A stretch of 64,000 bases of DNA from Eleusine coracana subsp. coracana. Its lineage: Eukaryota > Streptophyta > Magnoliopsida > Poales > Poaceae. The notes under the pieces are model-generated. The model ran no database searches. It was given only the letters and a program-made list of their open reading frames with translations, and was not told the DNA's origin. A program made the translations under genes and the position numbers. The stretch is from assembly GCA_032690845.1 (NCBI GenBank), contig CM064434.1:4528108-4592107 (forward strand), given 5' to 3'. This document shows positions 1-11,750 of this stretch, piece after piece (within the stretch, counting starts at the first letter, position 1; the number at the start of each line of letters is the position of its first letter).

Positions 1-43
1 GTCGATCTGCTCGGACGCCTGGGATGAAGGCGACGGCGGCGAC

Positions 44-68
44 GGGGGGGGGGGGGGGGGGGGGGGGG
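44..68. repeat. Poly-G tract, 25 G
   Basis: An uninterrupted run of 25 G lies in GC-rich sequence at the left edge. It is one of several long G or C runs in this window (3901-3916, 4022-4042, 29576-29603, 51677-51695, 62298-62316). The exact length is uncertain, as homopolymers are error-prone in sequencing. Confidence 0.9.
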
Positions 69-818
69 AGGCGCCTCGGCTAGGCCAGGCCGCCGATTTG
101 ACCCGTGCCCATGGGCTGGGCCAAAAGGCCGTGCAGCGCGCGCACGCGGCAAGACGGCCTGGCCCAAAAGCCAATGAAGCGCGCGTGGGCGCACGTGAGC
201 TGCGTCGATGCAGCTTTCAGCGTGCGCAAGAGTTTGGGCCAAAGTTGAAGCTGGGCAAAAAATTCACCGAATGCACAGTAGCTCCTTTTGTATTAGAATT
301 TGATTGCTTTTCATCAAATTTGGTTAGAATTTGATGGAAATTGATGATTTTTACCTCTGTTAAAATATGAGCCAACAAGATTATTTTTCCAAAGTGTAAA
401 TTAAGATGTATTGCTACTGTTTATGCATGTTTTTTGCTATGTTTTCCGCTGCAATATTATAGAATTCATGATTATAGTTAAAATTGATATTTTCTAAGAT
501 TAAATTTCGAATCAACGGGAGAATTTAATTTTTAGGAATATTAATTTTTAGATTATATGTCATTGTAATTTTCTGACTATCGTTGTTAATTACAATATTA
601 TATTAATGATGGTTTATGTATTATGCCTATTTTTCTGCCAACGGTGATGTAGGTTTAATGCATACATGGTAGAATTTATATGTTATTTTTATTCTTACTT
701 TTTATGGTTAATTTCAGGAGCAACGATGATGATGGCTTTACTTCCCTAGATCCCAATCCTAAAATGGGACAACTATAGGGAATGGAGGAGAAAGGTTGAT
801 CTTACCTTTGTTATGGGT

Positions 819-823
819 GAGAT
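819..823. repeat. Left target-site duplication GAGAT of solo LTR
   Basis: GAGAT occurs directly before the LTR start TGTGGCG and again directly after its end at 4571-4575. Removing the LTR and one copy restores the gag reading frame, which confirms the insertion point. Confidence 0.9.
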
Positions 824-3800
824 TGTGGCGTCCCTCGTTCCCGGAAGATCGAGGTCCCGAAGGTGCTGATAACGCAGACACTTGATAATACAATATTGGT
901 CCAATTTTAAGTTGAATATTACATCATTAAAGTGATCAAAGTGCAGCGGAATAATACAAGTTTATAATTATTTTGAAAACAGCGTAAGCAAATAATATCA
1001 AGAAACTACGAGCTCGACGATACAACATTGTAATGATTCATGTCCGAAGAATCATCACTCTAGCATCACACACATCATTGTTGCGGCAAGTCGGACTTCC
1101 AATGGGCAGTCTAACCCTCAGGGACTTAGCATTGTCCCAAGGCATCACATCTACAGGCAATTCTATTTCTTCATTACCTGAAAAACAACAATGGCACAAA
1201 GCCTGAGTGCTAATTAATTAGCAAGACTTACCTGTCGAACCCTAGACATGCAATAGCTCCAATAGGTGGCTTGTTTGAAAGGACTCGCACTAAGCAACCT
1301 ATTAGTTCTATTAAGTTTTATTTTCTCAACTTAATTGGGTATAGCAGAACGGTAACTTTAGTGAAGCATCATAAGGTAATAAAATAATACATAAAGTAAG
1401 TACAACATAATAGCAATAATAGTAACATCAACAATAAGCAACACAATCAATTTCCAAGTATCATGTGCAACTACATGATTGGTGTGGTGAACAAGTGGTA
1501 CTCATTACTGCGAGGGACAATAATTGTAATCGATTTACACCAGTTGGGAAAACCCGAGATACACACATACGAACCAATTAAGGTCGTATATGGCAACCTT
1601 TCATAAGAAAAACACCCACACCTCAGACTGGGTGTGGTGACGTCGAGTAGGCATGCCGTTCTGCCAACAGTAGTTCGTGGTATGAACCATCCACTCCAGC
1701 AGCAGGAGGGCCAACGACCAACGTACCTTAACCGTCCTTAATGCAAGTGACCTTTAATGCTATATCGGTTTACAAGTGTCCATAAACTAGTATGTATTCG
1801 ATATTGTTCAATACTTGATCAAGGGGCCGACCACGGACGGGTCCTAGGTTTGACAAGGTAGGACTACCGCAATTAACACCCATGTATTGCTGCAAACCTA
1901 CACATGAATAATCCCTGTCGGGTCATAGCATCAAAAGTAAACTTCTTTTATTAAGTCCTGTTCCAGTGATCAAGTCCTTTCTTAGTAATAATATCTACCG
2001 AGACTAATAATTACTAAGCATAGCAACACAGTATCGATACTACCAAAGTTCTAATGACAGTAGCATATGTCATTAGGGTTAATGCAAGGTGGGTTCCAAT
2101 CAACTCCTATGACCTAATGTAATAATAAGTATATGCACTAGTAATAGTATAAACTAGCAAAACTTTATAAAAAGTGAATGCAAACCGGGGCTTGCCTGGA
2201 TCAACGTTAGTATTAGCAACTATAACTTCTTGTTCTTGAGAGTCAATATCCTTCTGAAAATCCTCTTCTTGCTCCTGGTTATCGTTACCTATATGATGGA
2301 ATTGTGTTAACAACATTGTCGAGATACCGTTTAATGCAACGATATGATACATGCAAGGCACATTAGTGTTTTAATGTCAACAAAATTATTATCATATTCT
2401 CGAAGCCAAATGCTCCAGAGAAGTGGATTTGTTATTAAGATTTTTGGTATATATATATTCTTTATACATTTAAATAAGGTGAAAATAGTGATATGAGAAA
2501 TTAAATTAATTAGTATAGTAAATTTATGTTTCTGGACATGAGTGATTTACTGTGGATAGAGGCATATATGAATGATTTTTATGCCAAGTTGCAAGGGTAA
2601 AATATTTAAAAATTATTTACTAGAATTAATTTGAGCAAGCACAATAAATATATTCCAGAGCATAAACTAATTCATATAATTTACCAAACCAAAATTTATG
2701 GTGGTAGATAATTATATTTTTACTAAGCATGCCAAAAATCAGGATTTAATTGTATCCCTAGAATTTCTGGTGAGTTATTTAGTGTTTTGACAATTAAATG
2801 AATTAATAAAAATACATGTACAGAGACAAGGATTTATCATTTTACTAAAATAGAGCACTTCAAGATGAATCTAACAAAATTTAATTGAGCCTCATTGGAT
2901 TTATATTTGATTTACTAGGAGTTTTCAAAGTTCTAAGCATTTTTCTGCAATTTCCTGGTATTTTTGGGTTTAAGGGCTGCCACGTAGGCGACACATCGGC
3001 GACAGCTCAGCGCCACGTCAGATGCACCAAGTCAGCACGTCAGCAGCACCGGAGCTGGGGTTGGCCTCGGTAGAGGGCTCGCCGCGGGACTACAGATAGG
3101 ACACGCACGTCGAGGCGAACACAATAGAGGGGTTTGTGAGGGAAGTGGCTCACCGGAAGATGGCTGGCGGTGAGAGGCGGCGGGGGAAGAAACTTCGGCG
3201 GCGGTGCGATTTAGCTAGGGAGCAGGAGATCGCTCGGGAGTTGATCCTACAGCTTCACGGGAGCTCCGTGACAGTCGACATCGAGTTGGTTGGCATCAAG
3301 GAGGAGCGGAACCTGGAACTCACCGTGGAGGCGGCTCGGCTTTGACGACGGAGGGGATAAGAGCTGGGGAAAAGTGAAGTGTCGGCGACTTGAGTGGAGG
3401 AAACCGGGAAAGAAAAGGTCAGGGAAATGCGTCGGCTAGTTGCGCAAACGTAGGGGAAGAAATGAGCTTCGGAAACTCACCGGAGACCGAGCATTTCTTG
3501 TCGGCATTGAGACTGGTGAAGAACAGAGCCGACGGGATTTTCTTTGAAATTAAGCAATCTCCAGACACAATCGGTTTTGCAGTTTGCTCGGGTAGAAGGG
3601 TAGAGAGGAATGCAAGCGAAGGGGAGCTGGTGGGGTCTTGTGGGACTCGGGAACTACGGAGTTCGAGCTCGAGCTAGGCTCTGTAATGGAAGAATGGGGG
3701 GAGAAGAAATGGGAGCAGAGGGAGCTGGGTTAAAGGGAGAAGCTCAGTTCCGTGTGGCTCACTGGTGCGCATTGATGCCGCGCAGAGGGGAATGGAGTGG

Positions 3801-4570
3801 ATGGGGACTGAGAGCGGCAAAGGTGCTTGGCATTAAAGTTTTGCTGGCCGGTCCGATTGACGTGCAGTGGAGAGGGAGGAGGCCATTGGGCAGCGATCGC
3901 GGGGGGGGGGGGGGGGTGATGGATGGGGCAGCACGGGGAGCAGAGGGGGTACAGGTGGCGCTGTAGCACGCAAGGTCCCGAGGTGGAGCCAGAGGCGTGC
4001 GACAGAGGGGAGGCGTGCGTCGGGGGGGGGGGGGGGGGGGGGAGGGAAGCGCTCTGTGCGCCTGAGCCAATGGAGAAGAAGAGAAAAGATTTCTCTCTGA
4101 ACCTCCTAAACTTTCAGATTTCTTGCAACTAGGTCCTTGGTTCTAAATAAATCCAAAACAAATAGCTAGGGACCTCCAAATGAATTGGAATTTTGCACAT
4201 AAGTCCTTTGGGATATTTATGGTGCTCTGGTGGGACCCAATTTACTAGAGAATTTATAATTATTTTATAATTATTTCCCTATTATGAAAGGTTTCTATGT
4301 TTTAATTAATTAATTGGGGTATTTTCATATTTGGTAAAATGCTCATTAAATTCATAAAATTCTATTTTATTATTACCAATCTAATTATGAATTTATTTGG
4401 CATAAGTTATATTGAAATTGTTAAGTTGCTTCAATATCTTGGTTGCAGGGTTTTTGAATTGCCTAGAATTAAGTTAAAATTGAGTGAGGCTTTATTATTT
4501 CATGCTACCCTTAATTATAATTTGTTCTCTTCAAGATTGTTAGGCAAAAATGAGACACCCGGTTGTCATA
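824..4570 (+). mobile_element. Solo LTR, 3.75 kb, inserted in copia gag
   Basis: The segment starts TGTGGCGTCCC and ends TTGTCATA, flanked by the 5-bp duplication GAGAT. A gypsy LTR would normally end in CA; here the last bases are TA, as after a single C-to-T change. No gag, polymerase or integrase coding is visible inside. A solo LTR left by recombination between the two LTRs of a full element is therefore the simplest reading. The length and the terminal sequence resemble long LTRs of the Tekay/Del gypsy group, but that placement is inference. The interior has a GC-rich part (2960-4080) with two poly-G runs. ORFs of up to 118 codons there overlap on both strands and resemble no protein I know. 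Confidence 0.85.
3901..4042. repeat. Two poly-G tracts in the solo LTR
   Basis: Runs of 16 G (3901-3916) and 21 G (4022-4042) lie in the GC-rich part of the solo LTR. They create spurious poly-glycine reading frames. Confidence 0.85.
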
Positions 4571-5398
4571 GAGATGGACTGGGTAGTGACTACCCCATGT
4601 CCAATAGAGCCTCCTGAGCTTGTCAGGGGCACAAATGAAACAATTGCTGCTTGGCACCAAAGACAGTTGGATAATGCTTCCAATGTAGCTACGTTTCAAC
4701 GCGAGCACAAACAATGGGTTCTTGACAACAAGAAGTGCTTGGCACTTGTCAAGAACACGACTATCTAGAATGGGCTCAATTTAGAATGAAGACACAGTAA
4801 AGGGTTTTCTACAGAGGGTGGAGAACCAGTTTACTGGGTCTTCCAAGACTTATGCCACCCAGATGATAAGATAATTGGTGAATAAAAAGTACATTGATGG
4901 TGGCATAAGAGATCATATTTTGAAGATGAACACTTTAGTTGAAAAGCTAAAGGCTGTGAATCTCAAGATTCAAGAAGACCTCCTAGTTCATTTTGTATTG
5001 TTATCCTTACCAGATGAGTTTGAGAATTTTGTCTCCAACTATAACATGAACCTAGATAAATGGACCTTTGAGCAGCTTGTTACCAACAATGTTCAAGAGG
5101 AGGACCGATTCAAGGCTAAGCATGGTGGTTTTGCCCACTATGTAAAAGACAACAAGAATAAGGGCAAGCAGCAAAAGCAACCGGTCTTTTACTCTAAGCC
5201 TATGGGCAAGCAGCAGCATAAGCCTCTTGAAGGACAGGTTGTGGTGGACAAGGACACATGCATGCACTGCAACAAGAAAGGACACTATAAAATGAATTGT
5301 CCTGACTGGCTGAAGGTGTTCATGAAAAGAAATGGTGAGAACATGATTACATTTGTAAATGAATACTTGTATCTTAATTATTCTAGATCCACATGGTA

Positions 5399-8300
5399 GA
5401 TTGATTCAGGAGCGACTATTCATGTTGCAAATTGTTTACAAGGATTCAGTACGACGAGAACCACAAGAAGAGATGAAGGTTCGATAAGAGTGGCTAGTGG
5501 AGTAGAAGCCAAAGTTGAAGTTGCAGGGGATCTTAACCTAGAGCTTAGAGATGGCTTTATTCTTAGTCGTCATGATGTCTTTTATGTACCTTCATTACAA
5601 AGAAACTTAATAAATGTATCGCGTCTTGATTATGATGGATATGCTTGTCATTTTGGTAATGGCAAATGTGAACTCTTTTTTAATAATAAATGCATTGGTT
5701 TCACGTCTTTATAAGATAAGCTTTATTTGTTGTCACTTGGTGATAATGTGAATGCAATACATGATGTGAATGATAATGTACATGATATGAATGACCATGT
5801 GTCCTCGTCATTTAAAGCTAACAAGAAAAGAAAGAGAACTCCAAGCATCCCATCGAAATTATGGCACTGCCGTTTAGGCCATATTTTAAGGGGGAGAATT
5901 GAGAGACTTGTAAAGAATGACATCTTCCTCCATTAGAGTTCACAGACTTAGAACAATGCATTGAATGTATTAAAGGAAAATATGTAAAGAAAATTAAGAA
6001 AGGCACAAAAAGAAGTGCGGGAATATTAGAGATCATTCATACGGATATTTGTGGTCCTTTTCTCGTCAAGAGTGTGGATGGTTATGACTCGTTCATAACA
6101 TTCACAGACAATTACTCCCGCTATCGTTATATTTATCCAATCAAAGAAAGATCAGAGGCATTGGATAAATTCAAGATATTTAAAGCAGAAGTAGAAAATC
6201 AACATGATTTAAAGATTAAAGTTGTAAGATCTGACCGTGGGGAGTACTATGGGAGGCATACGCCTTATGGACAAGTCCCAGGACCTTTTGCTAGGTTCCT
6301 ACAAGAATATGGTATAGTCGCTCAGTATTCTACGCCGGGCGAACCATAACAGAATGGAGTAGTAGAAAGGCGTAACCGTACCTTGACGGATATAGTGCAC
6401 AGCATGATGAGCTACTCCATATTGCCAGTGAGTTTATGGATAGAGGCTTTAAAAACCGCTATTCACATTCTCAACAGAGTTCCAAGTAAATCGGTACCCA
6501 AAACACCGTATGAATTATGGACTGGAAGAGTGCCTTCGCTAGAACACCTCCGTGTCTGGGGGAGCCCCGTAGAGGCCAAGATATTTAATCCAAATCTTGG
6601 GAAATTAGATCACAAGATAGTGAGTTGCCATTTTATTGGCTATCCAGAAAAGTCCAAAAGTTTCCGTTTCTACTGCTCAGACAGATACACAAAGTTTGTA
6701 GAAACAAGACATGTCGTCTTCTTGGAGGACGAAAGGATAAGGGGGAACATGGTGGCTCAAGAAATTTATCTTGAGGAGAAGCGGGTATATGTACTCGATT
6801 CCATGAGTCAAGAGCCTTTCTTATCACTGCCTATTGATGTTGCTCCTGTGATGCCTGGCATTGCAGTGCCAGCACCTGTTGTCACTCCATCTGTGGTACA
6901 AGAGGAATCTGCTCGTCAGGATCCAACAGATGTTGATGCCACAAATGTGGGGGAGCAGCCTCAAACAGATAATGTGCCAGAAGAGCAGGCTCCACAAGGG
7001 CCTCAACCAGACATTGTGCCAAATGAAGAGGCCCCTAGGAGGTCTCAAAGAGTTAGAAAATCAGCAATACCAGCTGACTATGAACTATATAACACAGAAG
7101 AGTATCATATGGAGGATGACCTCACCTCATATGAAGAAGCCATGAGCAGTGTCCATTCATCTAAATGGTTGGAGGCCATGAAAGATGAAATGAAGTCAAT
7201 GAGTCTCAATGAAGTGTGGGACTTAGAAGAAATTCCTAAAGGAGCCAAAACAGTAGACTGTAAATGGGTCTACAAGATCAAATGTGACTCTAGACGGCAT
7301 ATAGAAAAGTTTAAGGCACGACTTGTGGCAAAAGGCTTTACGTAAAGAGAAGGAATTGATTACAATGAGATATTTTCTCAAGTCTCTTGTAAAGATTCTT
7401 TTAGAATCATAATGGCACTAGTGACGCATTATAACTTAGAATTACATCAAATAGATATAAAAACTGCATTTCTAAACGGGGATTTAGAAGAAAGAATTTA
7501 CATGGCATAACCGAAAGGTTTTGTTATGGAAGGGAAAGAAAAGATGGGATGTCGTTTAAAGAGATCCATTTATGGATTAAAACAAGCTTCAAGACAGTGG
7601 TACTTGAAGTTTGATGGAACAATAAAGAAATATAGTTTTGAGGCAAATGTTGAGGACAATTGCATCTATGCAAAGTTCAAGAATGGAAAATTCATTTTCC
7701 TAGTCTTCTATTGGCCAGCACTGATATCAGCCTACTACAAGAAACAAAGAAATTCTTGTCCTCAAACTTTGACATGAAAGATCTTGGTGATGCTTCATAT
7801 GTTTTGGGCATTGAGATTCACCGAGATAGAAGAAAATATGCATTGGGACTGTCTCAAAGACGTATATAGAAAATGTGTTGAAAAAATTCAACATGCACAA
7901 ATGCAGTGCCACACCTGCTCCTGTAGCCGGAAAAAGATTTGAGGAATGGCAAAAACCCAAGAATAATTTCGAGCTCGATGATATGAAAATGAAACCATAT
8001 GCTTCGGCTCTGGGAAGCTTGTAGTTTGCACAAGTATGTACACACCCTGATTTAGCATTTGTCACCGGATTACTTGGCAGATTCCAGAGTAATCCAGGCC
8101 CTGAGCACTGGAAGTTGATAAAGAAAGTCTTGCGATATTTGCAAGGAACAAAAGACATCATGTTGGTATACAGAAGATCAGATTCACTCCAAGTGATGGG
8201 ATATTCTGATTCAGACTTTGCAACAGATAACACGAAATCCACATCGGGGTATGTGTTTACCCTGGCAGGAGGAGCTATTTCATGGAAAAGCTCCAAACAA

Positions 8301-8663
8301 ACTATCACAGCAGGGTCTACCATGTATGCTGAGTTTATAACATGTTACTAAGCCACGGAGCAGGTCAACTGGCTAAAAAAATTTATATCCGAATTAAGAG
8401 TTGTTGATAGTATTGAGAGACCACTAAAGTTATACTGCAACAATGAACCAGCAGTGATGTATACTGACAACAATCAGTCCAGTGGTGCCGCCAAGCACAT
8501 TAATATAAAGTACTATATTATGAAAGACAAAGTCCAGGATTGCATTATAAGTCTCGAGCATATCAGGACTGAAAGAATGCTTGCGGATCCGCTCACGAAA
8601 GGCCTACCACCCAGCGTGTTCAAGGAACATGTAGCCGGCATGGGGTTAAGAGAAGCCTTATGA
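5399..8663 (+). pseudogene. Copia pol: protease, integrase, RT, RNase H (inactivated)
   Basis: In order: the protease motif IDSGATIHVAN at about 5400; GAG-pre-integrase with LWHCRLGH at about 5860; an integrase core with HTDICGPF (about 6040), FTDNYSR, a D at VVRSDRG (6226-6240) and ERRNRT near 6370; a variable linker; reverse transcriptase from about 7150 (KWVYKIK, AFLNGDLEE, YGLKQASRQWY); and RNase H with YSDSDFA (about 8200) and LADPLTKGLP. Stops sit at 5397, 5712, 6347, 7343, 7508, about 8020 and 8349. Frame breaks occur near 5925, 7703 and 7865. At about 7703 the sequence jumps from LVFY to the residues after YVDD, so the catalytic Asp pair is missing. The product would be an enzyme polyprotein acting in cytoplasmic particles; this copy is dead. 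Confidence 0.9.
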
Positions 8664-8820
8664 TTCTAGACTTAGGGCCCAAAGAAAAGTATCTATTTCT
8701 GAACGGGGATGTGTATAGTAGCTGTTCAATCTATCGGCATTAAGCGGTGACGATCAAACATGCTCTATGTGTAAATTTGTGATGAAATGGAAAATATAAA
8801 GCAATGATAAAAGAGATGTA

Positions 8821-8829
8821 GGGGGAGAA
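8821..8829 (+). other. Polypurine tract of the copia element
   Basis: The purine run GGGGGAGAA directly precedes the 3' LTR start TGTTAG. This is the expected place for plus-strand DNA priming. Confidence 0.75.
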
Positions 8830-9384
8830 TGTTAGTAGATCTCTATATTGGGCCCAATGGCCCAACTCCTAGATCGCGCCCTGATCGGGGGCGCCCCAAC
8901 CCTCCTCTAGTTGGTGGGCCCCATCGCACTGCGCACATAAAAGGGGAGGACGCCGGGGCATGTCTCACGAGGTTGAACGCTGCCACCAAGTCTCTCCCAC
9001 ATAACCCTAATCTGATCCGAAGGAGGGGCACAACCAGCGATGGGAAGCCGCCACCACGCCGTCCTTCTCCGCCACCGTACCGGGCCAATGCTGGTACAAA
9101 CCCAAGGGCTTCTAACACCAGCGTCCGCCGTCGCCACATCCCCAACACCTCGCCGACGCCCTCGACGAGATCCTCGCCATCGACGACATGGCCAGAACCA
9201 ACGCCGCTGCCGGGACCTCTTCCTCTCCGGCCATCGATCCCGCGACGACTCCCGCTCCACTTCCTCACAACCCAGGTGACACTCACCTCTCACCTCTCTC
9301 CCTCTCCTAGATCAAGAACTAGAACAACGTGAACATGATTAGAACCTCACTGGATTCTAGACTAGGCACAGACTAAATCTAACA
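8830..9384 (+). repeat. 3' LTR of the copia element, 555 bp
   Basis: It begins TGTTAG right after the polypurine tract and ends CTAACA, so the ends form a 6-bp inverted repeat of the TG...CA type. ORFs of 120-170 codons within it are artefacts of its GC-rich middle. The base pairs after it (TTCAT) would be the right target copy, but the left one is outside the window. Confidence 0.8.
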
Positions 9385-9654
9385 TTCATGACTCATGGTG
9401 CACTGCCAACTGCTTGTGACCAGACCGGCCCGTGTGTGGTCATGCCCATGCCACGTTGTGGTTGTTAGGCCTTGGCCCATAGGCCCAGCCTAGCTTGTGT
9501 GCCACAGTGTCAACTTCATGTTTTCCTCGTCGCGGTAGCCACATGCTCGTGGTTGCCTGCCTTGTCCTCCTCTTGACGCCGCCGAGTGAGTAGTCATGGT
9601 GTTCCCAGACCAACCAAGAAGTCTGGACGACGATGAGCTCATGGCTGCTACTCT

Positions 9655-9663
9655 CTGTCTGTC

Positions 9664-9700
<37 letters not shown>

Positions 9701-9702
9701 GC
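9655..9702. repeat. Compound microsatellite (TCTG)n(TG)n(AG)n
   Basis: Short TCTG repeats pass into TG and then AG dinucleotide repeats without a break. Confidence 0.9.
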
Positions 9703-10169
9703 GTGGATAAGGGTGGATTTTGTATCCGGTCATCGAGAGCAGCTTGGTAACAGAGGAGAGGGATGCCGATGAAATGCTAGGTTGAGACGACATGAGCAGA
9801 GAGGCATATGGGCATGCATGGGAGGCGGAGGGCAATGGGACATCTCGGACAGATGGGATAAGAAGGATAAGAACGAGGAGAACGTCCTGCTGCTGGAGTG
9901 CTGGTGTTATGCATTAGAGAGGCATATGTGCATGCATAAAATAGGTGTCCCAGACTCATAACGGCACACAATCTCATATATCCATACCGTTCCAAGTCCT
10001 ACCGCCTACATATCAAATCTTAAAATGGATATGGTGAAGAAAAATGGATAGATATTCTATTGGTACATTAAAGTTAACCACAAATTTATTCTATAAAAAA
10101 AGGAAATAGAACACATGCATTAGTTGTAAATGTCATACTCCTATCAAATGGGACTTAGTGAATTATGAC

Positions 10170-10740
10170 TTAGTGATGAACCCCATCGATGTAGAATACA
10201 TGCATGTTGTAAAGATCATCATGATAGTAGATCCTACCACGTGGAACTTGGTCATCGAGAAAAATAGAACTTATTGCCGAATGCAATGTTTGCATTAACG
10301 CTTTGTACTTGCTGGCATTCACACCACAATAAAGCTCTTCCTTACATATTTTATTGACTCCTCGAAGTGTTCTCACATTTCATCCATGTAAAAAGGGATA
10401 TGGCATATTGTTCGAACAATCCATCCATAAAACACGGGTGATTCCACACAACAGACATCTTACCTCTATCAACTAGGAAGGTTTGCAATTAAAGTCTAAT
10501 AAATAAAAAATACTCTCTTATGACATCGAGTATCTTTGATAATTTCTCATTCTGAGAGGTCGTGTGGGTTATGCATAAAGTATCACTATAAATCATAGAA
10601 CATAGAACACTAGTTACCTTTTTAATCACATTAATATTGTCATGCAACAAAGCTGAAATTTTATTGCCTAGGATCCAAACACACCTCGAAGGCATGATGT
10701 CTCAAATGAACTATACATAGCTTCGATTTTGGTTGCGTGG
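10170..10740 (-). pseudogene. Unidentified coding-like relic
   Basis: Two minus-strand open stretches (10376-10170 and 10695-10489, each 68 codons) have a mixed composition unlike the surrounding AT-rich DNA. The first contains LRGVNKICKEELYCGVNASK and a DDQVPRGRIYYHDD segment. I do not recognise a family. It may be a worn gene fragment or chance; no start, splice or promoter signal is clear. Confidence 0.2.
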
Positions 10741-11563
10741 CCAAATGAATCACAAACAAAACTTTGTGTTCTTAATAGTGATATGCATCTGATCAAAACT
10801 CGTAATACATTTATCTAACCAATAATTGAAAAAAGAATATAGTTGACTGATTTATCTAACATGGAGTGATAATAAGTTGTGTAATTTTAATCCTACGAGT
10901 CATGCATTCCAACTAAATGATACCATATAAGACGCACATGTATTGTGCATAATAAATATTGTATTGTATTATATCTCTCCTATAATATAATAGAGTCGGC
11001 TTAATATGTAAGACATATGATAGTTCAAGTGTAATTTTTTTGCCTATCAAATATAGTATAATACAATAAGACACTGTAATTTCGTACGAATTAAAGATAT
11101 TTGCGATTTGGATAGCGCTGATAAGCTTACGGCATTTAATCCGACACGTGGTGATTAATCCCAAATGCATGAGTTTAGTTGGTTAGACATGTTGATGGAG
11201 AGGAATGAGAGGCAGACGCAAGCTGCGGTCCTGCTCTATGGCAGCCTTCTTAGTCTTGCTGGCTGCCAGAATTAGGGCACATATAGTGGCATGAGCGAGC
11301 TCCCATGAGTTTGCATTCACAACGACGATTCGGGAATAGCATAAACTCCTCTCTTTGTCTTGTCTCGTCGGGTTCGATTTGTACTATAACACCGAGGGCA
11401 CAGCTATATAGAAAGCTCTGCGGCGACAGCCTGTCGAGCTGCTCCCGTAACCGACTCTAGTCCCATGAGTGATGAGTTCCTAAAGTATGCACACACCTGC
11501 ACGCGTACGACACACAAGCGCTGGTGTGAGTCCGAACCAGACACGTCAGCGCGATGCCGGTCT

Positions 11564-11572
11564 CTACAAATA
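11564..11572 (+). promoter_or_regulatory. Possible TATA-like element of the first RING gene
   Basis: CTACAAATA lies about 180 bases before the ATG at 11751, with a leader of mixed composition between them. It is a weak match, given only as the best candidate. Confidence 0.25.
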
Positions 11573-11750
11573 CACCGCACGACGGTATATCCATCGACTC
11601 AAGCAACAAGAGAGCAGACGCGTCGTCCGCAAGAACGAACCTAGCTGCACTGTTGTTATCTCGTAAATAGTTACTAGTAAATAATAAAATAAAAGATCGA
11701 AACGTGTGTATATTAAACGCCCTCGACCGGCCGGTTAGCTTTTTTGTTTC

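Larger units (their letters stand above)
750..5398 (+). pseudogene. Copia gag, split by a solo LTR
   Basis: The reading frame at 750-823 ends in a gag N-terminal motif (NYREWRRKVDLTFVMGE). It resumes directly after the inserted LTR and its second target copy, at 4576, with DWVVTTPCPIEPP. Downstream, 4875-5398 encodes the capsid C-terminal part (LPDEFENFVSNYNMN) and a CCHC zinc knuckle, C-x2-C-x4-H-x4-C, at about 5260-5301. Stops occur at about 4767 and just before 4875, with a frame change between them. The knuckle binds RNA in the family. The stop at 5397 replaces the Trp that normally precedes the protease IDSGA motif. Confidence 0.8.
1..9384 (+). mobile_element. Decayed Ty1/copia LTR retrotransposon (left end outside window)
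   Basis: This is a copia-type element. It shows a gag with a CCHC knuckle, then protease, integrase, reverse transcriptase and RNase H in copia order, and a 3' LTR at 8830-9384. The AT-rich stretch from about 240 to 720 fits its leader. No 5' LTR matching the 3' LTR is seen at the left, so that LTR must lie before position 1 or be lost. A solo LTR of another family (824-4570) splits gag. The coding region has many stops and at least three frameshifts, so the element cannot move by itself. The left limit given is only the window edge. The identity as copia is firm; the exact lineage is not assigned. Confidence 0.85.
9385..11560. other. Intergenic region with a microsatellite and a coding-like relic
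   Basis: The stretch becomes AT-rich to the right. It holds a compound microsatellite (9655-9702) and a possible minus-strand gene relic (10170-10740). I see no other gene, terminal repeat or RNA gene. Confidence 0.5.

Noticed and set aside
3390..4132. Several overlapping frames with poly-Gly or poly-Pro
   Set aside because: Produced by the two poly-G runs in the solo LTR.
8829..9332. 167-codon + frame and minus-strand partners of 128-147 codons
   Set aside because: They lie inside the copia 3' LTR, and the first starts one base before the LTR.
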